Shown in pieces: positions 53,139 through 61,393 of a stretch of 64,000 nucleotides of DNA (the first letter of the stretch is position 1; every line of letters begins with the position of its first letter). This DNA comes from an uncultured Kordiimonas sp. (GTDB taxonomy: Bacteria > Pseudomonadota > Alphaproteobacteria > Sphingomonadales > Kordiimonadaceae), in contig CANNEK010000001.1 in assembly GCA_947503625.1 (NCBI GenBank), positions 862,152-926,151 on the forward strand, given 5' to 3'. The notes beneath the pieces are model-generated. The model saw only the letters and a program-made list of their open reading frames with translations. It was not told where the DNA came from and ran no database searches. A program made the translations under genes and the position numbers.

Positions 53139-54398
53139 TTATTTTACCAAAAACAATGATAGCGACGGCGTAAAAGTGACGATCAGCAAGCCGATAATCA
53201 TCAGAGCGAGAAACGGCAGGACCGATTTGGCGATCAGCCAGAAGTCTTCCCGGAAGGCCGTCATGGCAACAATCAGATTGAGGCCCAGCGGCGGCGTGAG
53301 ATAACCGATCTCGAGGTTCGTGATCATAATGACGCCGAAGTGCACAGGGTCCACACCCTGTGAAAGTGCCAAAGGCATCAAAAGCGGTGATATAATCAGG
53401 ATCGCGGAACCGATATCCATAAAACAGCCCACTGCCAGTAACAGTACCATCGTGATTAACAGGAATGAGACAGGATCAGAGACCAGTTCCGTCATCCAGC
53501 CCACAAGGGCAGTCGGGATTTGCTCGTAGGCCATAAATGTGTTGATCGAAAGTGCCATCATCAACAATGGAAACAGGCTACCCATCATGGTTGCTGTTTC
53601 AAGCGAAGTGTCTTTCAGTTCGGCAATCGTCATGTCGCGGTGGATAAACAGTTCCACCAGCACAGCGTAAAACACGGCCACGGCTGCGGACTCTGTTGCC
53701 GTGAACCAACCTGCGTAAATGCCGCCAAGAATCACAACTGGCATAAAGAGAGCGAAAATCCCGTTTTTCAGTGCGTTCCACAGCGCCCCGACATTGAACG
53801 GTGCACGCTCCTTCGACCAGTTTACTATCATGGAGTAGACGATGAAGATGGACGTCAGCAGTATCGCCGGACCTATACCCGCTTTAAACAGATCGGCAAT
53901 GGAAGTCTCCGTCATCACACCATAAAGAATGAGCGGGATAGAGGGCGGTACAATGATACCGAGCGTACCGGCAGCACACAGCGCACCAAGTGCGAACTTC
54001 TTGCTGTAGCCTGCATCAATCAATGCCGGGTACATCACAGAACCAACAGCAATCAGCGTTACGGTGCTGGAACCCGAAATAGCGGCAAAAAACGCGCACG
54101 AGAGTATAGTGGCAATCGCCAGCCCGCCCGGTATAGGGTTCATTGCTTCACGCATGATCGCAATCAGGCGTTTGGCGATAGATCCACGCGACATGATATT
54201 GCCAGCAAGAATAAACAGTGGAATTGACAGCAGCACTTCCTGATCAGCCGCCGCCCAGGCATCGAGAACGACATAGTCCAGCTTGCCGTCACCCCATGCG
54301 AGGTACGAAAAAGCCGCAGCAAACATCAGCATGATGACGATGCGCTGCCGCAGCACCAGCATCACGATTAGCGAGGAAGTTAGGGCAAGCGCACTCAT
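53139..54398 (-). CDS. TRAP transporter large permease (DctM type)
   Basis: The protein is 419 residues with about 12 membrane helices. DctM features are EVLLSIPLFILAGNIMSRGSIAKRLIAIMREAMNPIPGGLAIATILSCAFFAAISGSSTVTLIAVGSVMYPALIDAGYSKKFALGALCAAGTLGIIVPPSIPLILYG and EIGYLTPPLGLNLIVAM. It is the ion-coupled permease of a tripartite system for carboxylic acids. Its ATGA start overlaps the small-subunit stop by four bases. Confidence 0.94.
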   Translation of the reverse strand: MSALALTSSLIVMLVLRQRIVIMLMFAAAFSYLAWGDGKLDYVVLDAWAAADQEVLLSIPLFILAGNIMSRGSIAKRLIAIMREAMNPIPGGLAIATILSCAFFAAISGSSTVTLIAVGSVMYPALIDAGYSKKFALGALCAAGTLGIIVPPSIPLILYGVMTETSIADLFKAGIGPAILLTSIFIVYSMIVNWSKERAPFNVGALWNALKNGIFALFMPVVILGGIYAGWFTATESAAVAVFYAVLVELFIHRDMTIAELKDTSLETATMMGSLFPLLMMALSINTFMAYEQIPTALVGWMTELVSDPVSFLLITMVLLLAVGCFMDIGSAILIISPLLMPLALSQGVDPVHFGVIMITNLEIGYLTPPLGLNLIVAMTAFREDFWLIAKSVLPFLALMIIGLLIVTFTPSLSLFLVK

Positions 54399-54952
54399 AA
54401 CTTGCCTCCTGTACCTTTAATCTCGGCCTGCAGATCCGCTGGCACGCTGTCAAGGCTCGCGGCATCCTCGAGCTGAGGTCGCAGTTCAGGTATCAGCCCA
54501 AAGATGCTGTGCCGAATGGCGGCAACAAAGAACACCAGCGGGATCAACGCCTGCATGGGCCAGACGGGAATACGCAACATCCGCGTGGCTTCACCCAGTT
54601 CATACGTCTCCATCACAACGCCAACACCAACAATGGCAAACGCTAGACAGAAGGCTGCCGTCAGAAGTTCTTGTATCCGTGTGATGGCGGTATCCCAATG
54701 ATCAGGCAACCAATTGTCGGCAAATTTGGGGCGCAGGTGTCGACGCGCATCAGACGCAAGGCCAAAGCTTACAAACGCTGTGGCTATCATGGCAAACACG
54801 CCGATGCGCGGCGCGCCTGCGATACCAACACCGGTCAGCTTACGGCTGAAAACATCGGCGATGATGATCAGTGTCATGACGGCAAATGCCATCAAAGTGA
54901 TAGCGCGCTCGGTTTTTGATACGACGGCCAGAAACTTCTTTGCAATTTCCAT
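54395..54952 (-). CDS. TRAP transporter small permease (DctQ type)
   Basis: The protein is 185 residues with four membrane helices, standard for DctQ. ERAITLMAFAVMTLIIIADVFSRKLTG and FVSFGLASDARRHLRPKFADNWLP are characteristic. The C-terminal tail is hydrophilic. Its ATG shares a base with the stop of the binding-protein gene, and its stop overlaps the DctM start, so P-Q-M are co-translated. Confidence 0.92.
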   Translation of the reverse strand: MEIAKKFLAVVSKTERAITLMAFAVMTLIIIADVFSRKLTGVGIAGAPRIGVFAMIATAFVSFGLASDARRHLRPKFADNWLPDHWDTAITRIQELLTAAFCLAFAIVGVGVVMETYELGEATRMLRIPVWPMQALIPLVFFVAAIRHSIFGLIPELRPQLEDAASLDSVPADLQAEIKGTGGKL

Positions 54953-56034
54953 CAGTCTGCCCCCCCGATCGGCGCTGCCGGTGCATCGAATTCGCCAGCC
55001 GCCAAACGGGCACGATAGTCGGCACGGCCTTTCAGCATTGCCTGATAAATCATTGCAGACTGCCCACCAACCCGCTCCACAATGCGTGCCGCATTATCTT
55101 TTGTTGCATCAACCCAAAGAGCGCGATCTTCATCACCCAGGGTATGGATGCTCACGGCAGGATCGGCGTCAACTTTTTTACCCAAAGACTCTGTCATCGC
55201 CCGCACACCTGCGCGCGCAGCTGCAGAGCTCGGGAAGGCGTTTTCGATCAACTCCTGATCTGTCGGGCTCAGGCTGTTGAACCACTTGTAATTCATCACA
55301 ACAACACCGGTATCGTATGAATGGCGCGTCAGTGTCAGATGAGACGCTTCTTTGTCCAGACCGGTGATTGCGTAGAGCAGCATGTTGGTTTCACCCCCAT
55401 CTACAAGGCCTGTCTGCAATGACGGGATCAGGTCGGGAAATGGCATCTGGATCATGTCACCACCAATAGATTGCATCAGAACCTGCGACGCCTCTGACGC
55501 CTGCGATCTCAAGGCATAGCCCTCTGCGTCTATTGGCCGAAGGATCGGCGTCTTGCCGAAAAAATTCATCCAGCCAACATCGACCCAACGGACAAGAATA
55601 AGGTTCCGTTCTGCAAACAGCGGCTGGAATACATCCAGAAGATGTTCGTCCATCACATAATCAAGTTCTGTGCGATCCTTGAAAAAGAAAGGCGTCAGCA
55701 AAACCGAGAGTTCAGGGACAATTGCAGAAGCGCCGCCAATAGTGAAGCCGCCAAACTGAATGCGGTTGCGGCGGATGTTGCTCATGGTGACCGGCTCTCC
55801 GCCGGTTTCACCCCTGATCAGGAGCTTGATAGCAACCTCGCCATTGGATCGACCTTCGGCGTTGCGCCTGAATATCTGCCAATCATTATCCCACGGCGAA
55901 CCCGGCGCGGCGAAAGCCCCCACCGTTACCGTCAACCTTGGCTCCGGCGTTTCCTGAGCCACAAGCGTTGTAGCTGATACCGCCCCGAAAAACGCCAACC
56001 AGACTGCCGACTTTATTACTCTCAACACTTTCAT
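54952..56034 (-). CDS. TRAP transporter substrate-binding protein (DctP type)
   Basis: The protein is 360 residues from ATG 56034. In-frame ATG codons also occur at 56046 and 56076; GAGGGG sits very close to 56034, so the exact start is uncertain. It has a signal peptide ending TLVAQE, FAAPGSPWDNDWQIFRRNAEGRSNGEVAIKLLIRGETGGEP, FGGFTIGGASAIVPELSVLLTPFFFKDRTELDYVMD, and the conserved Arg in AEGYALRSQASEASQ that binds a substrate carboxylate. It catches an organic acid in the periplasm. It is closest in layout to TRAP-DctP family proteins and leads the P-Q-M set. Confidence 0.9.
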   Translation of the reverse strand: MKVLRVIKSAVWLAFFGAVSATTLVAQETPEPRLTVTVGAFAAPGSPWDNDWQIFRRNAEGRSNGEVAIKLLIRGETGGEPVTMSNIRRNRIQFGGFTIGGASAIVPELSVLLTPFFFKDRTELDYVMDEHLLDVFQPLFAERNLILVRWVDVGWMNFFGKTPILRPIDAEGYALRSQASEASQVLMQSIGGDMIQMPFPDLIPSLQTGLVDGGETNMLLYAITGLDKEASHLTLTRHSYDTGVVVMNYKWFNSLSPTDQELIENAFPSSAAARAGVRAMTESLGKKVDADPAVSIHTLGDEDRALWVDATKDNAARIVERVGGQSAMIYQAMLKGRADYRARLAAGEFDAPAAPIGGAD

Positions 56035-56065
56035 CCCCTCAGAGCACATCTGTAGACCGTAAAGC

Positions 56066-56953
56066 CTACTGCACAATCTTCATGGTTACCAAATGATCAT
56101 ACTCGGTCGGCCATCGATAGTCCGGCGCACCGTCCAGGAACTTTGCAGCATGGTCTTTTGATGTCACAGCATCAATCATGCTCCAGCCCGTGGGCCCGGC
56201 AAGCTCGGCAAACTCCGCGGGCTCGAAGCCTGAAACAATTGGCTCGCCGCGAGCGCGGGTATAGTCCATTAACCGCTGAAGATCAGCGGCAGTTTCCGGA
56301 ATAGTGGCCAGAAATTCAGGCTTAAACAGGCGACCGTCCATAAAATCTGCGACGAGCATGCTGTCTGACGCCGCGATGCCTGCCAGCCCTTCCAGCGACC
56401 GAACAATTGTCTCCCGGTCCAGATAGATCAGCACACCCTGCCAGCTGAAAAAAACTGGCTTCGCCGGATCAAAACCCGCTTCCAGCAGGCGATCTTCTAC
56501 CTTTTGTTCCGCGAAGTTAACCGCAACATACTGGTGATCAACTGTAACCTTCTTTCCGCAGGACGCCATTCTGGCGCGCTTGGCAGCCTGACTTTCCGGC
56601 GTGTCCACCTCAAAAACAGTCACGCCTGCAAAACGGGCGTCTGCCCGCAAGGCAAAGGTATCAAAACCGGCCCCTAGCAAAACATACTGGCTGACACCTG
56701 CCTTAACCGCATCAACGAGCCGGTTTTCACAGTACCGGGCACGGGAAAGCACACTGAGCGAGGACTTCAAATGCCTGAACATGCCCTGCCTCATGAAATA
56801 GTTGCGCAGTAAACCATTGCTGCACTTCAGGCGGAACATCAGACCAAGCATCCGGCTTGCGTAAGGGTCATCAAAAAGCTTGGCTTCAGGGCCATAGTGG
56901 TAGGCTGCACGCACCGCCGCCACCATTTCCGCTGTTTTGCTTGCCTGTCGCAT
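56066..56953 (-). CDS. SAM-dependent methyltransferase, LCMT/TIGR00027-like
   Basis: The protein is 295 residues. It has SRARYCENRLVDAVKAGVSQYVLLGAGFDTFALRAD (motif I with a preceding R-x-R-x-x-x-x-D), FEVDTPESQAAKRARMA (acidic SAM-binding residues) and FFSWQGVLIYLDRETIVRSLEGL. This is the leucine-carboxyl-methyltransferase-like group that methylates small-molecule or C-terminal carboxylates. It precedes the TRAP genes on the same strand and follows the VOC gene after ten bases, so it belongs to the operon under the motif at 57962. Confidence 0.87.
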   Translation of the reverse strand: MRQASKTAEMVAAVRAAYHYGPEAKLFDDPYASRMLGLMFRLKCSNGLLRNYFMRQGMFRHLKSSLSVLSRARYCENRLVDAVKAGVSQYVLLGAGFDTFALRADARFAGVTVFEVDTPESQAAKRARMASCGKKVTVDHQYVAVNFAEQKVEDRLLEAGFDPAKPVFFSWQGVLIYLDRETIVRSLEGLAGIAASDSMLVADFMDGRLFKPEFLATIPETAADLQRLMDYTRARGEPIVSGFEPAEFAELAGPTGWSMIDAVTSKDHAAKFLDGAPDYRWPTEYDHLVTMKIVQ

Positions 56954-56963
56954 CCGATTTGCC

Positions 56964-57875
56964 TCAACCGATCTCGATGAGCTCGATCAGCTCTCCCGCA
57001 GCGCCAATACAACTGGCCGTGCGCCTGCCGTCATACATGGCACCGCTTTGATGACGCGGCGGTGTTATAAACTCGACATTGATCTCATCAAGTGACTGAA
57101 CCATATAGCTTACAACAGCAATACCGGGAGGAAGCATGCCTTCTGCTTTCTTGCGCTCGATAGTGCCGTTTGGATACTGGTCAATTTCATTGTTGACCAA
57201 GCGACCGACCCCTGTGGTGGTGATATCGGTTTTATGGTCTGTACCAAGCCCAAATGCATTGTTAATCACGGTGTAGGTAAGGTTGTAGCTGTCACCTTCT
57301 CGCCAGCCGAATGTGGTCGTATAAAATTCAATAGCCTTTTCGCGGTCAGGTGTGGCCAGCACCATGATAAAAATATGGTCCACCGGCGCAGCTGCCTTCG
57401 GCAGGTCTTCATTGGGCATATTGCCACGCACTTCGTTCAGGAACAGTACTTCATTCGCAGGCCCGATCGCCTGCATCGGAATAAAAATGTTGGAAATCTC
57501 CAGCTCAACCGGCGGGCCAATCACCTCGAACGGTGATGCTTCCAGTTTTGCGTACAAGGCATAAACATCTTCCACGCATATTTCCATAGCGTTCCAGCCA
57601 TACGTACGAAGCGGCGTATAGGCTGGCATATCAGGATTTTCAACAATACGAACGTACACCGGTGTAGCGCTCGACGATCCCATAACAAAATAGGGCTGAC
57701 CAGCCATACCGGGTGCGCCCCATCCTGCCGCCATGTCATCTGGAACCGTATTTTCTTCAACGACAGACCAACCGAAATACTCGCTATAGGTTTCGGCAAG
57801 CCTGGCAGCATCAGGTGCACTTACCGTCGCGGCCTTGATCAGCCCCTCAGTATCGAAAGAAGATGTATTTGTCAT
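56964..57875 (-). CDS. Two-domain VOC-fold protein
   Basis: The protein is 303 residues without a signal peptide. Two VOC modules are seen: KAATVSAPDAARLAETYSEYFGWSVVEENT (N-terminal) and DHIFIMVLATPDREKAIEFYTTTFGWREGDSYN (C-terminal), ending with CIGAAGELIELIEIG, which keeps a terminal Glu. It is the sixth VOC gene of the window and is first in the VOC-methyltransferase-TRAP-flavoprotein operon. Its promoter region, shared with the amine-oxidase gene, contains the 16-base motif. Extradiol cleavage, isomerisation and hydrolysis are all known for this fold. Confidence 0.84.
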   Translation of the reverse strand: MTNTSSFDTEGLIKAATVSAPDAARLAETYSEYFGWSVVEENTVPDDMAAGWGAPGMAGQPYFVMGSSSATPVYVRIVENPDMPAYTPLRTYGWNAMEICVEDVYALYAKLEASPFEVIGPPVELEISNIFIPMQAIGPANEVLFLNEVRGNMPNEDLPKAAAPVDHIFIMVLATPDREKAIEFYTTTFGWREGDSYNLTYTVINNAFGLGTDHKTDITTTGVGRLVNNEIDQYPNGTIERKKAEGMLPPGIAVVSYMVQSLDEINVEFITPPRHQSGAMYDGRRTASCIGAAGELIELIEIG

Positions 57876-57961
57876 CGGATCCCACTATCCCAGATTTATC
57901 CTGATCGTGGCGAAAAACGCGCTGAAACAACAATGACGTATGTCAATATTTCACAACAAAT

Positions 57962-57977
57962 GTTATAGATGTATATC
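57962..57977. promoter_or_regulatory. 16-base AT-rich operator copy
   Basis: GTTATAGATGTATATC agrees with the site at 31776-31791 at 13 of 16 bases. It lies between the divergent VOC and amine-oxidase genes and is the rightmost copy seen. Confidence 0.52.
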
Positions 57978-58069
57978 ATTTTATAGCAAGAGATTTGATC
58001 TATGTCTTGGGAGGCAATTCCTGAGGCGATTAAAGTCAGCCGATATTCAACTGTCCGGGGGATGCACTT

Positions 58070-59533
58070 ATGACCAGATTCTCTATTAATCGTCGCCGTC
58101 TGTTACTCACAGGTGCCGCAGCAGTTGCCGCCCCGGCGCTCGGCTCCCTTGCCTTCGCCCGCAATCTTGATTGCGACGTTGCCATCGTTGGTGCCGGCCT
58201 GTCCGGTCTGAATGCTGCACGGCATCTCGAAGAAGAAGGCCTGCGCGTACTGGTTCTTGAAGCACAAAACCATGTTGGTGGCCGGGTTCTTTCGTTTGAT
58301 GACATGGACGGTATACAGGAAGCTGGCGGCCAGTCCATCGGCATCGGTTATGCCCGTATGGTTGCGGCTGCTGACGACCTTGGCCTCTCGCGATACAACC
58401 CCGGAACTTCAAATCCGGTATTGCGCCGCCGCGGCACCACTATGTTCTATCAGGGGCAGTCTTTCGCCAGCGCCGAAGAATGGGGCAAAAGCGAGCTCAA
58501 CCCGTTTGAGGGCGACGACCGCAACCAATTCCCGTGGCAGCGCATGCGGGCTCTCGTTGGTCAATTGAACCCGGTCAAAAACGCGGAAGACTGGCTCGAC
58601 AGCACGTATCACCCTTATGATATCTCATTGAATGCGACGCTGAAGAAAGCTGGTCTTACAGACGCGCAAATCCAGCTGATTGCAAACGTTAACCCGACAT
58701 ACGGTGATGGCGGAGACAGCATTTCCGCGATGATGCATTTCTATGCCGCTGCCTGGATCAGGCGACAATTTGCTTTCATCGACCCAGGCACGACGCCCAC
58801 GTTCCAAATCACCGGTGGCAACCAGATGATACCGAAGGGCATGGCATCGAACCTGAAAGCCCCGGTGCGTCATGGCTTCAAGCTGGGCTCTGTCGACCAA
58901 ACCGGGGGCACCGTCAGCCTTACCAGCACAAACGGACAAAAGGTGCGGGCAAAGGCTGTGATTTTGACCCTACCTTTGAAAGCTCTTTCAAAAGTGGACT
59001 TCGCGGACGACATGCCCCGTGAGCGCATGGTTTCGATCAGGGCAGTGCCCTACTCACGTGTGTATCAGGGCTTTTTTGCCATCGAAAAACCGTTCTGGGA
59101 GGATGATGGACTTCCCCTTACCTACTGGACTGACACACCGGTCGGGCGGCTGTTTGTTTCTGCTGGCGAGGATGATGGCCCCGCATACGTAAAAAGCTGG
59201 TCAACGGGCCTGGCAGCGAAACAGCTGGACGGCATGAATGATGATATGGCCCTGGCAATGCTGCAACGGGAAATTCACCGCATCAGGCCTTCAACCAAAG
59301 GTAAAATCAGGCCGGTCAAAACATGGTCCTGGCAACAAAACGAGTTTGCTGGCGGCACCTATGCGGCTTGGGCACCCGGCCAGGTTACCGGCATTGTTCC
59401 AACAATAGGCAAACCCGTGGGCAACATGTTTTTTGCTGGCGAGCATACCGCTCAGCTGGACAGAGGCATGGAAGGAGCGATGGAATCGGGTGAACGGGCG
59501 GCTTTCGAAGTTCTGGAAAAACTGGAAGGTTAA
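58070..59533 (+). CDS. Tat-exported flavin monoamine oxidase
   Basis: The protein is 487 residues. The N-terminus has a twin-arginine signal (INRRRLLLTGAAAVAAPALG), so it is exported folded with FAD. The FAD fold starts at DVAIVGAGLSGLNAARHLEEEGLRVLVLEAQNHVGGRV, the amine-oxidase GG-doublet signature, and ends with GNMFFAGEHTAQLDRGMEGAMESGERAAFEVL. It oxidises an amine (or a similar C-N or C-C bond) to an imine in the periplasm, giving an aldehyde after hydrolysis. The aldehyde dehydrogenase in the same putative regulon could take it further. It is divergent from the VOC gene across a 16-base motif. Confidence 0.92.
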   Translation: MTRFSINRRRLLLTGAAAVAAPALGSLAFARNLDCDVAIVGAGLSGLNAARHLEEEGLRVLVLEAQNHVGGRVLSFDDMDGIQEAGGQSIGIGYARMVAAADDLGLSRYNPGTSNPVLRRRGTTMFYQGQSFASAEEWGKSELNPFEGDDRNQFPWQRMRALVGQLNPVKNAEDWLDSTYHPYDISLNATLKKAGLTDAQIQLIANVNPTYGDGGDSISAMMHFYAAAWIRRQFAFIDPGTTPTFQITGGNQMIPKGMASNLKAPVRHGFKLGSVDQTGGTVSLTSTNGQKVRAKAVILTLPLKALSKVDFADDMPRERMVSIRAVPYSRVYQGFFAIEKPFWEDDGLPLTYWTDTPVGRLFVSAGEDDGPAYVKSWSTGLAAKQLDGMNDDMALAMLQREIHRIRPSTKGKIRPVKTWSWQQNEFAGGTYAAWAPGQVTGIVPTIGKPVGNMFFAGEHTAQLDRGMEGAMESGERAAFEVLEKLEG

Positions 59534-59546
59534 AGATATCTGGTTT

Positions 59547-60323
59547 CTAATCGGAACCCTGAACGCTTTTCATTAGTTCAGCTTGACCACCATTACGTTT
59601 CCATACCCGTATGGCACGATCAAGACCTTCTGCGCGATTAACGCAAGCACCGTTTTTATTGACAGCCATGTGAATGTCCAGCCGCATGTTGGTATTCGGT
59701 AATTCAGTGACATCCACATCCAACTCGGAAGCGCGGTTCAACGTCGCCTGATATTCACCCAAAACCACATCAATTGCGCCGTTTGTGAGTTTGTTCATCA
59801 ACTCTTCGGGCGTGTCCCATACGGCCTCGCCGTGCAGCCGTGTCAAATAGGCGGGTATTGGCCAAACACCTTTAAGCGCCCTGTTCACACCGACCTTTGG
59901 GTGTTCAACGGTAAGGGCGTCACTCCCGGTTAAGTAAAAAGGCCCCCACCGATAATTGATCCAGGGACCAACAAACTGCATGGTTTTCTCGCGCTCGCTG
60001 GTACGCATGGCAACCGCCAGAATATCAATTTTTCCGGCTTCAAATTGTTCCAGTATGTTCGACCAGCGGTCAACGGGATGCTTCACAATAGTCAGCATTG
60101 CTTCAGCAAAAATTTCAGTAGCGGCGTCAACAAGAGGGCCTACATAATGGCCCTCATGGACACTGGCCCAACTACCCAGTTTTTCAGGAAAAGCCACAAC
60201 ACACTGTTGCCCCGCAGCAGGGCTGGCAAGCGCAAGGCAGCACACCAAAAAGATAGCTATTTTCCTGCGTCTATCAATCGCCTTTGAGTGGCGACAAACA
60301 GTCAACTTCATTATCGCTTTCAT
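59547..60323 (-). CDS. Periplasmic solute-binding-protein-like (family 3) protein 1
   Basis: The protein is 258 residues. ATG 60323 overlaps the stop of the upstream gene by four bases (ATGA). A signal peptide (KIAIFLVCCLALASPAAGQQ) precedes a family-3 binding-protein fold: YVGPLVDAATEIFAEAMLTIVKHPVDRWSNILEQFEAGKIDILAVAMRTSEREKTMQFVGPWI and LMNKLTNGAIDVVLGEYQATLNRA. No permease or ATPase gene is nearby, so it may be a sensor ligand protein or work with distant parts. It is paralogous to the gene before it. Confidence 0.84.
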   Translation of the reverse strand: MKAIMKLTVCRHSKAIDRRRKIAIFLVCCLALASPAAGQQCVVAFPEKLGSWASVHEGHYVGPLVDAATEIFAEAMLTIVKHPVDRWSNILEQFEAGKIDILAVAMRTSEREKTMQFVGPWINYRWGPFYLTGSDALTVEHPKVGVNRALKGVWPIPAYLTRLHGEAVWDTPEELMNKLTNGAIDVVLGEYQATLNRASELDVDVTELPNTNMRLDIHMAVNKNGACVNRAEGLDRAIRVWKRNGGQAELMKSVQGSD

Positions 60324-61153
60324 TTTGCCCGCCCTCTGGCAGATTTCATGATATCGGCAAAGTTTTTGGCAAGCGGCGACGCTGTTGAATATGCCAGCGC
60401 TATGTCAGACTGGCTCCATTCAGCAAGCGCAACATTCAAAGCGTCTTTTTTATGCATGCAAGGTGCATCTTTTCGGATTGCAACGTAGGACAACATCTCA
60501 AATTCGATGCCCGGCACCCGTTCCAGTTCCTGCTTCATCTTGTCCTGAAGATAACCAACACCAATCACCGGGCCATAAATCATGTCGATATAGCCAGTTT
60601 CAAGCATACGACCCAAACGTTCCAGGGGCATGCCTATTATCTGCCCGTTAATATCTTTCACTGCTTGCTGTACCGGCGCGAGGTCCGCGTAGGTATTAAA
60701 CACACCCACTTTCGGGTTGGTGGTATCCACCTGAGGCTCGCCGCTTTTCTGGTATGCATACCACTTGGAACGAAATATCGGCCCAAGAAATTCAAGGACT
60801 TCTGCCCGTTCAGGCGTTTCAAGCGCCACTGATAACCCGTGACCATTTCCTCGCATCACTTGCTCAGTGGCACGGGACCAGGGCACAAAGGGCTCAGGGG
60901 CCAGATGAACACCTGCCGACTTGAAAGCTGATGTCAATTGTCTGGAAAACTCGGAAGTAGGCATCTCACCAAAATCGGCAGCATAGTCTTCCCAGCTTTT
61001 GGTAAAATGTATTCTGCAAGTCGGCATTCCGCCTTTTTCACTGGATATTGACGGTTGCTGATAGTCAGCTTCCTGTGCTGAGACGGAATGCGTCAATAAC
61101 ATCAGCACCAAAAGAAAAGCGGTATTAAGGGTTATTTTTTTCTTCGATTGCAT
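60320..61153 (-). CDS. Periplasmic solute-binding-protein-like (family 3) protein 2
   Basis: The protein is 277 residues with a signal peptide ending HSVSAQEA. The family-3 fold is seen in YAADFGEMPTSEFSRQLTSAFKSAGVHLAPEPFVPWSRATEQVMRGNGHGLSVALETPERAEVLEFLGPIF and LGRMLETGYIDMIYGPVIGVGYLQ. It is coupled to the next gene by an ATGA overlap. The pair lacks transporter partners. It is divergent from the SOS mutasome genes, and the LexA box at 61351 lies in the shared 240-base gap. Confidence 0.84.
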   Translation of the reverse strand: MQSKKKITLNTAFLLVLMLLTHSVSAQEADYQQPSISSEKGGMPTCRIHFTKSWEDYAADFGEMPTSEFSRQLTSAFKSAGVHLAPEPFVPWSRATEQVMRGNGHGLSVALETPERAEVLEFLGPIFRSKWYAYQKSGEPQVDTTNPKVGVFNTYADLAPVQQAVKDINGQIIGMPLERLGRMLETGYIDMIYGPVIGVGYLQDKMKQELERVPGIEFEMLSYVAIRKDAPCMHKKDALNVALAEWSQSDIALAYSTASPLAKNFADIMKSARGRAK

Positions 61154-61350
61154 TGGCTTGCTCTATAAACCCTCAAGGCTTTTTTCAATAAAGCATCGCC
61201 AAGTGCAATGTTGCATGATCAGGCTTTGAAACTGCCCTTACGAACGGTGCTCTTCCCGTTTATCACTCAATCTTCTTAATAATCGGTTTATCAACTTCGA
61301 AGAGGCCTTTCCAAGGTTATGTATGGCTTGACTCTCGCGACAAAAAATGA

Positions 61351-61373
61351 GAACAAATAGTGAACATTTGTTC
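61351..61373 (+). promoter_or_regulatory. LexA box, composite
   Basis: GAAC (61351-61354), seven bases, GAAC (61362-61365) is the alphaproteobacterial LexA site GAAC-N7-GAAC. The second GAAC also starts a perfect palindrome, GAACATTTGTTC (61362-61373). A TTGACT at 61328-61333 could be the -35, which would put the -10 inside the box. It lies 20 bases before the imuA start, so these genes should be induced by DNA damage. Confidence 0.88.
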
Positions 61374-61393
61374 TAGAAGATAACCTTTATATT

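Noticed and set aside
53520-54227. 235-codon plus-strand frame
   Set aside because: It is antisense to the DctM gene, and its unusual His/Arg/Gln content is that of a shadow frame.
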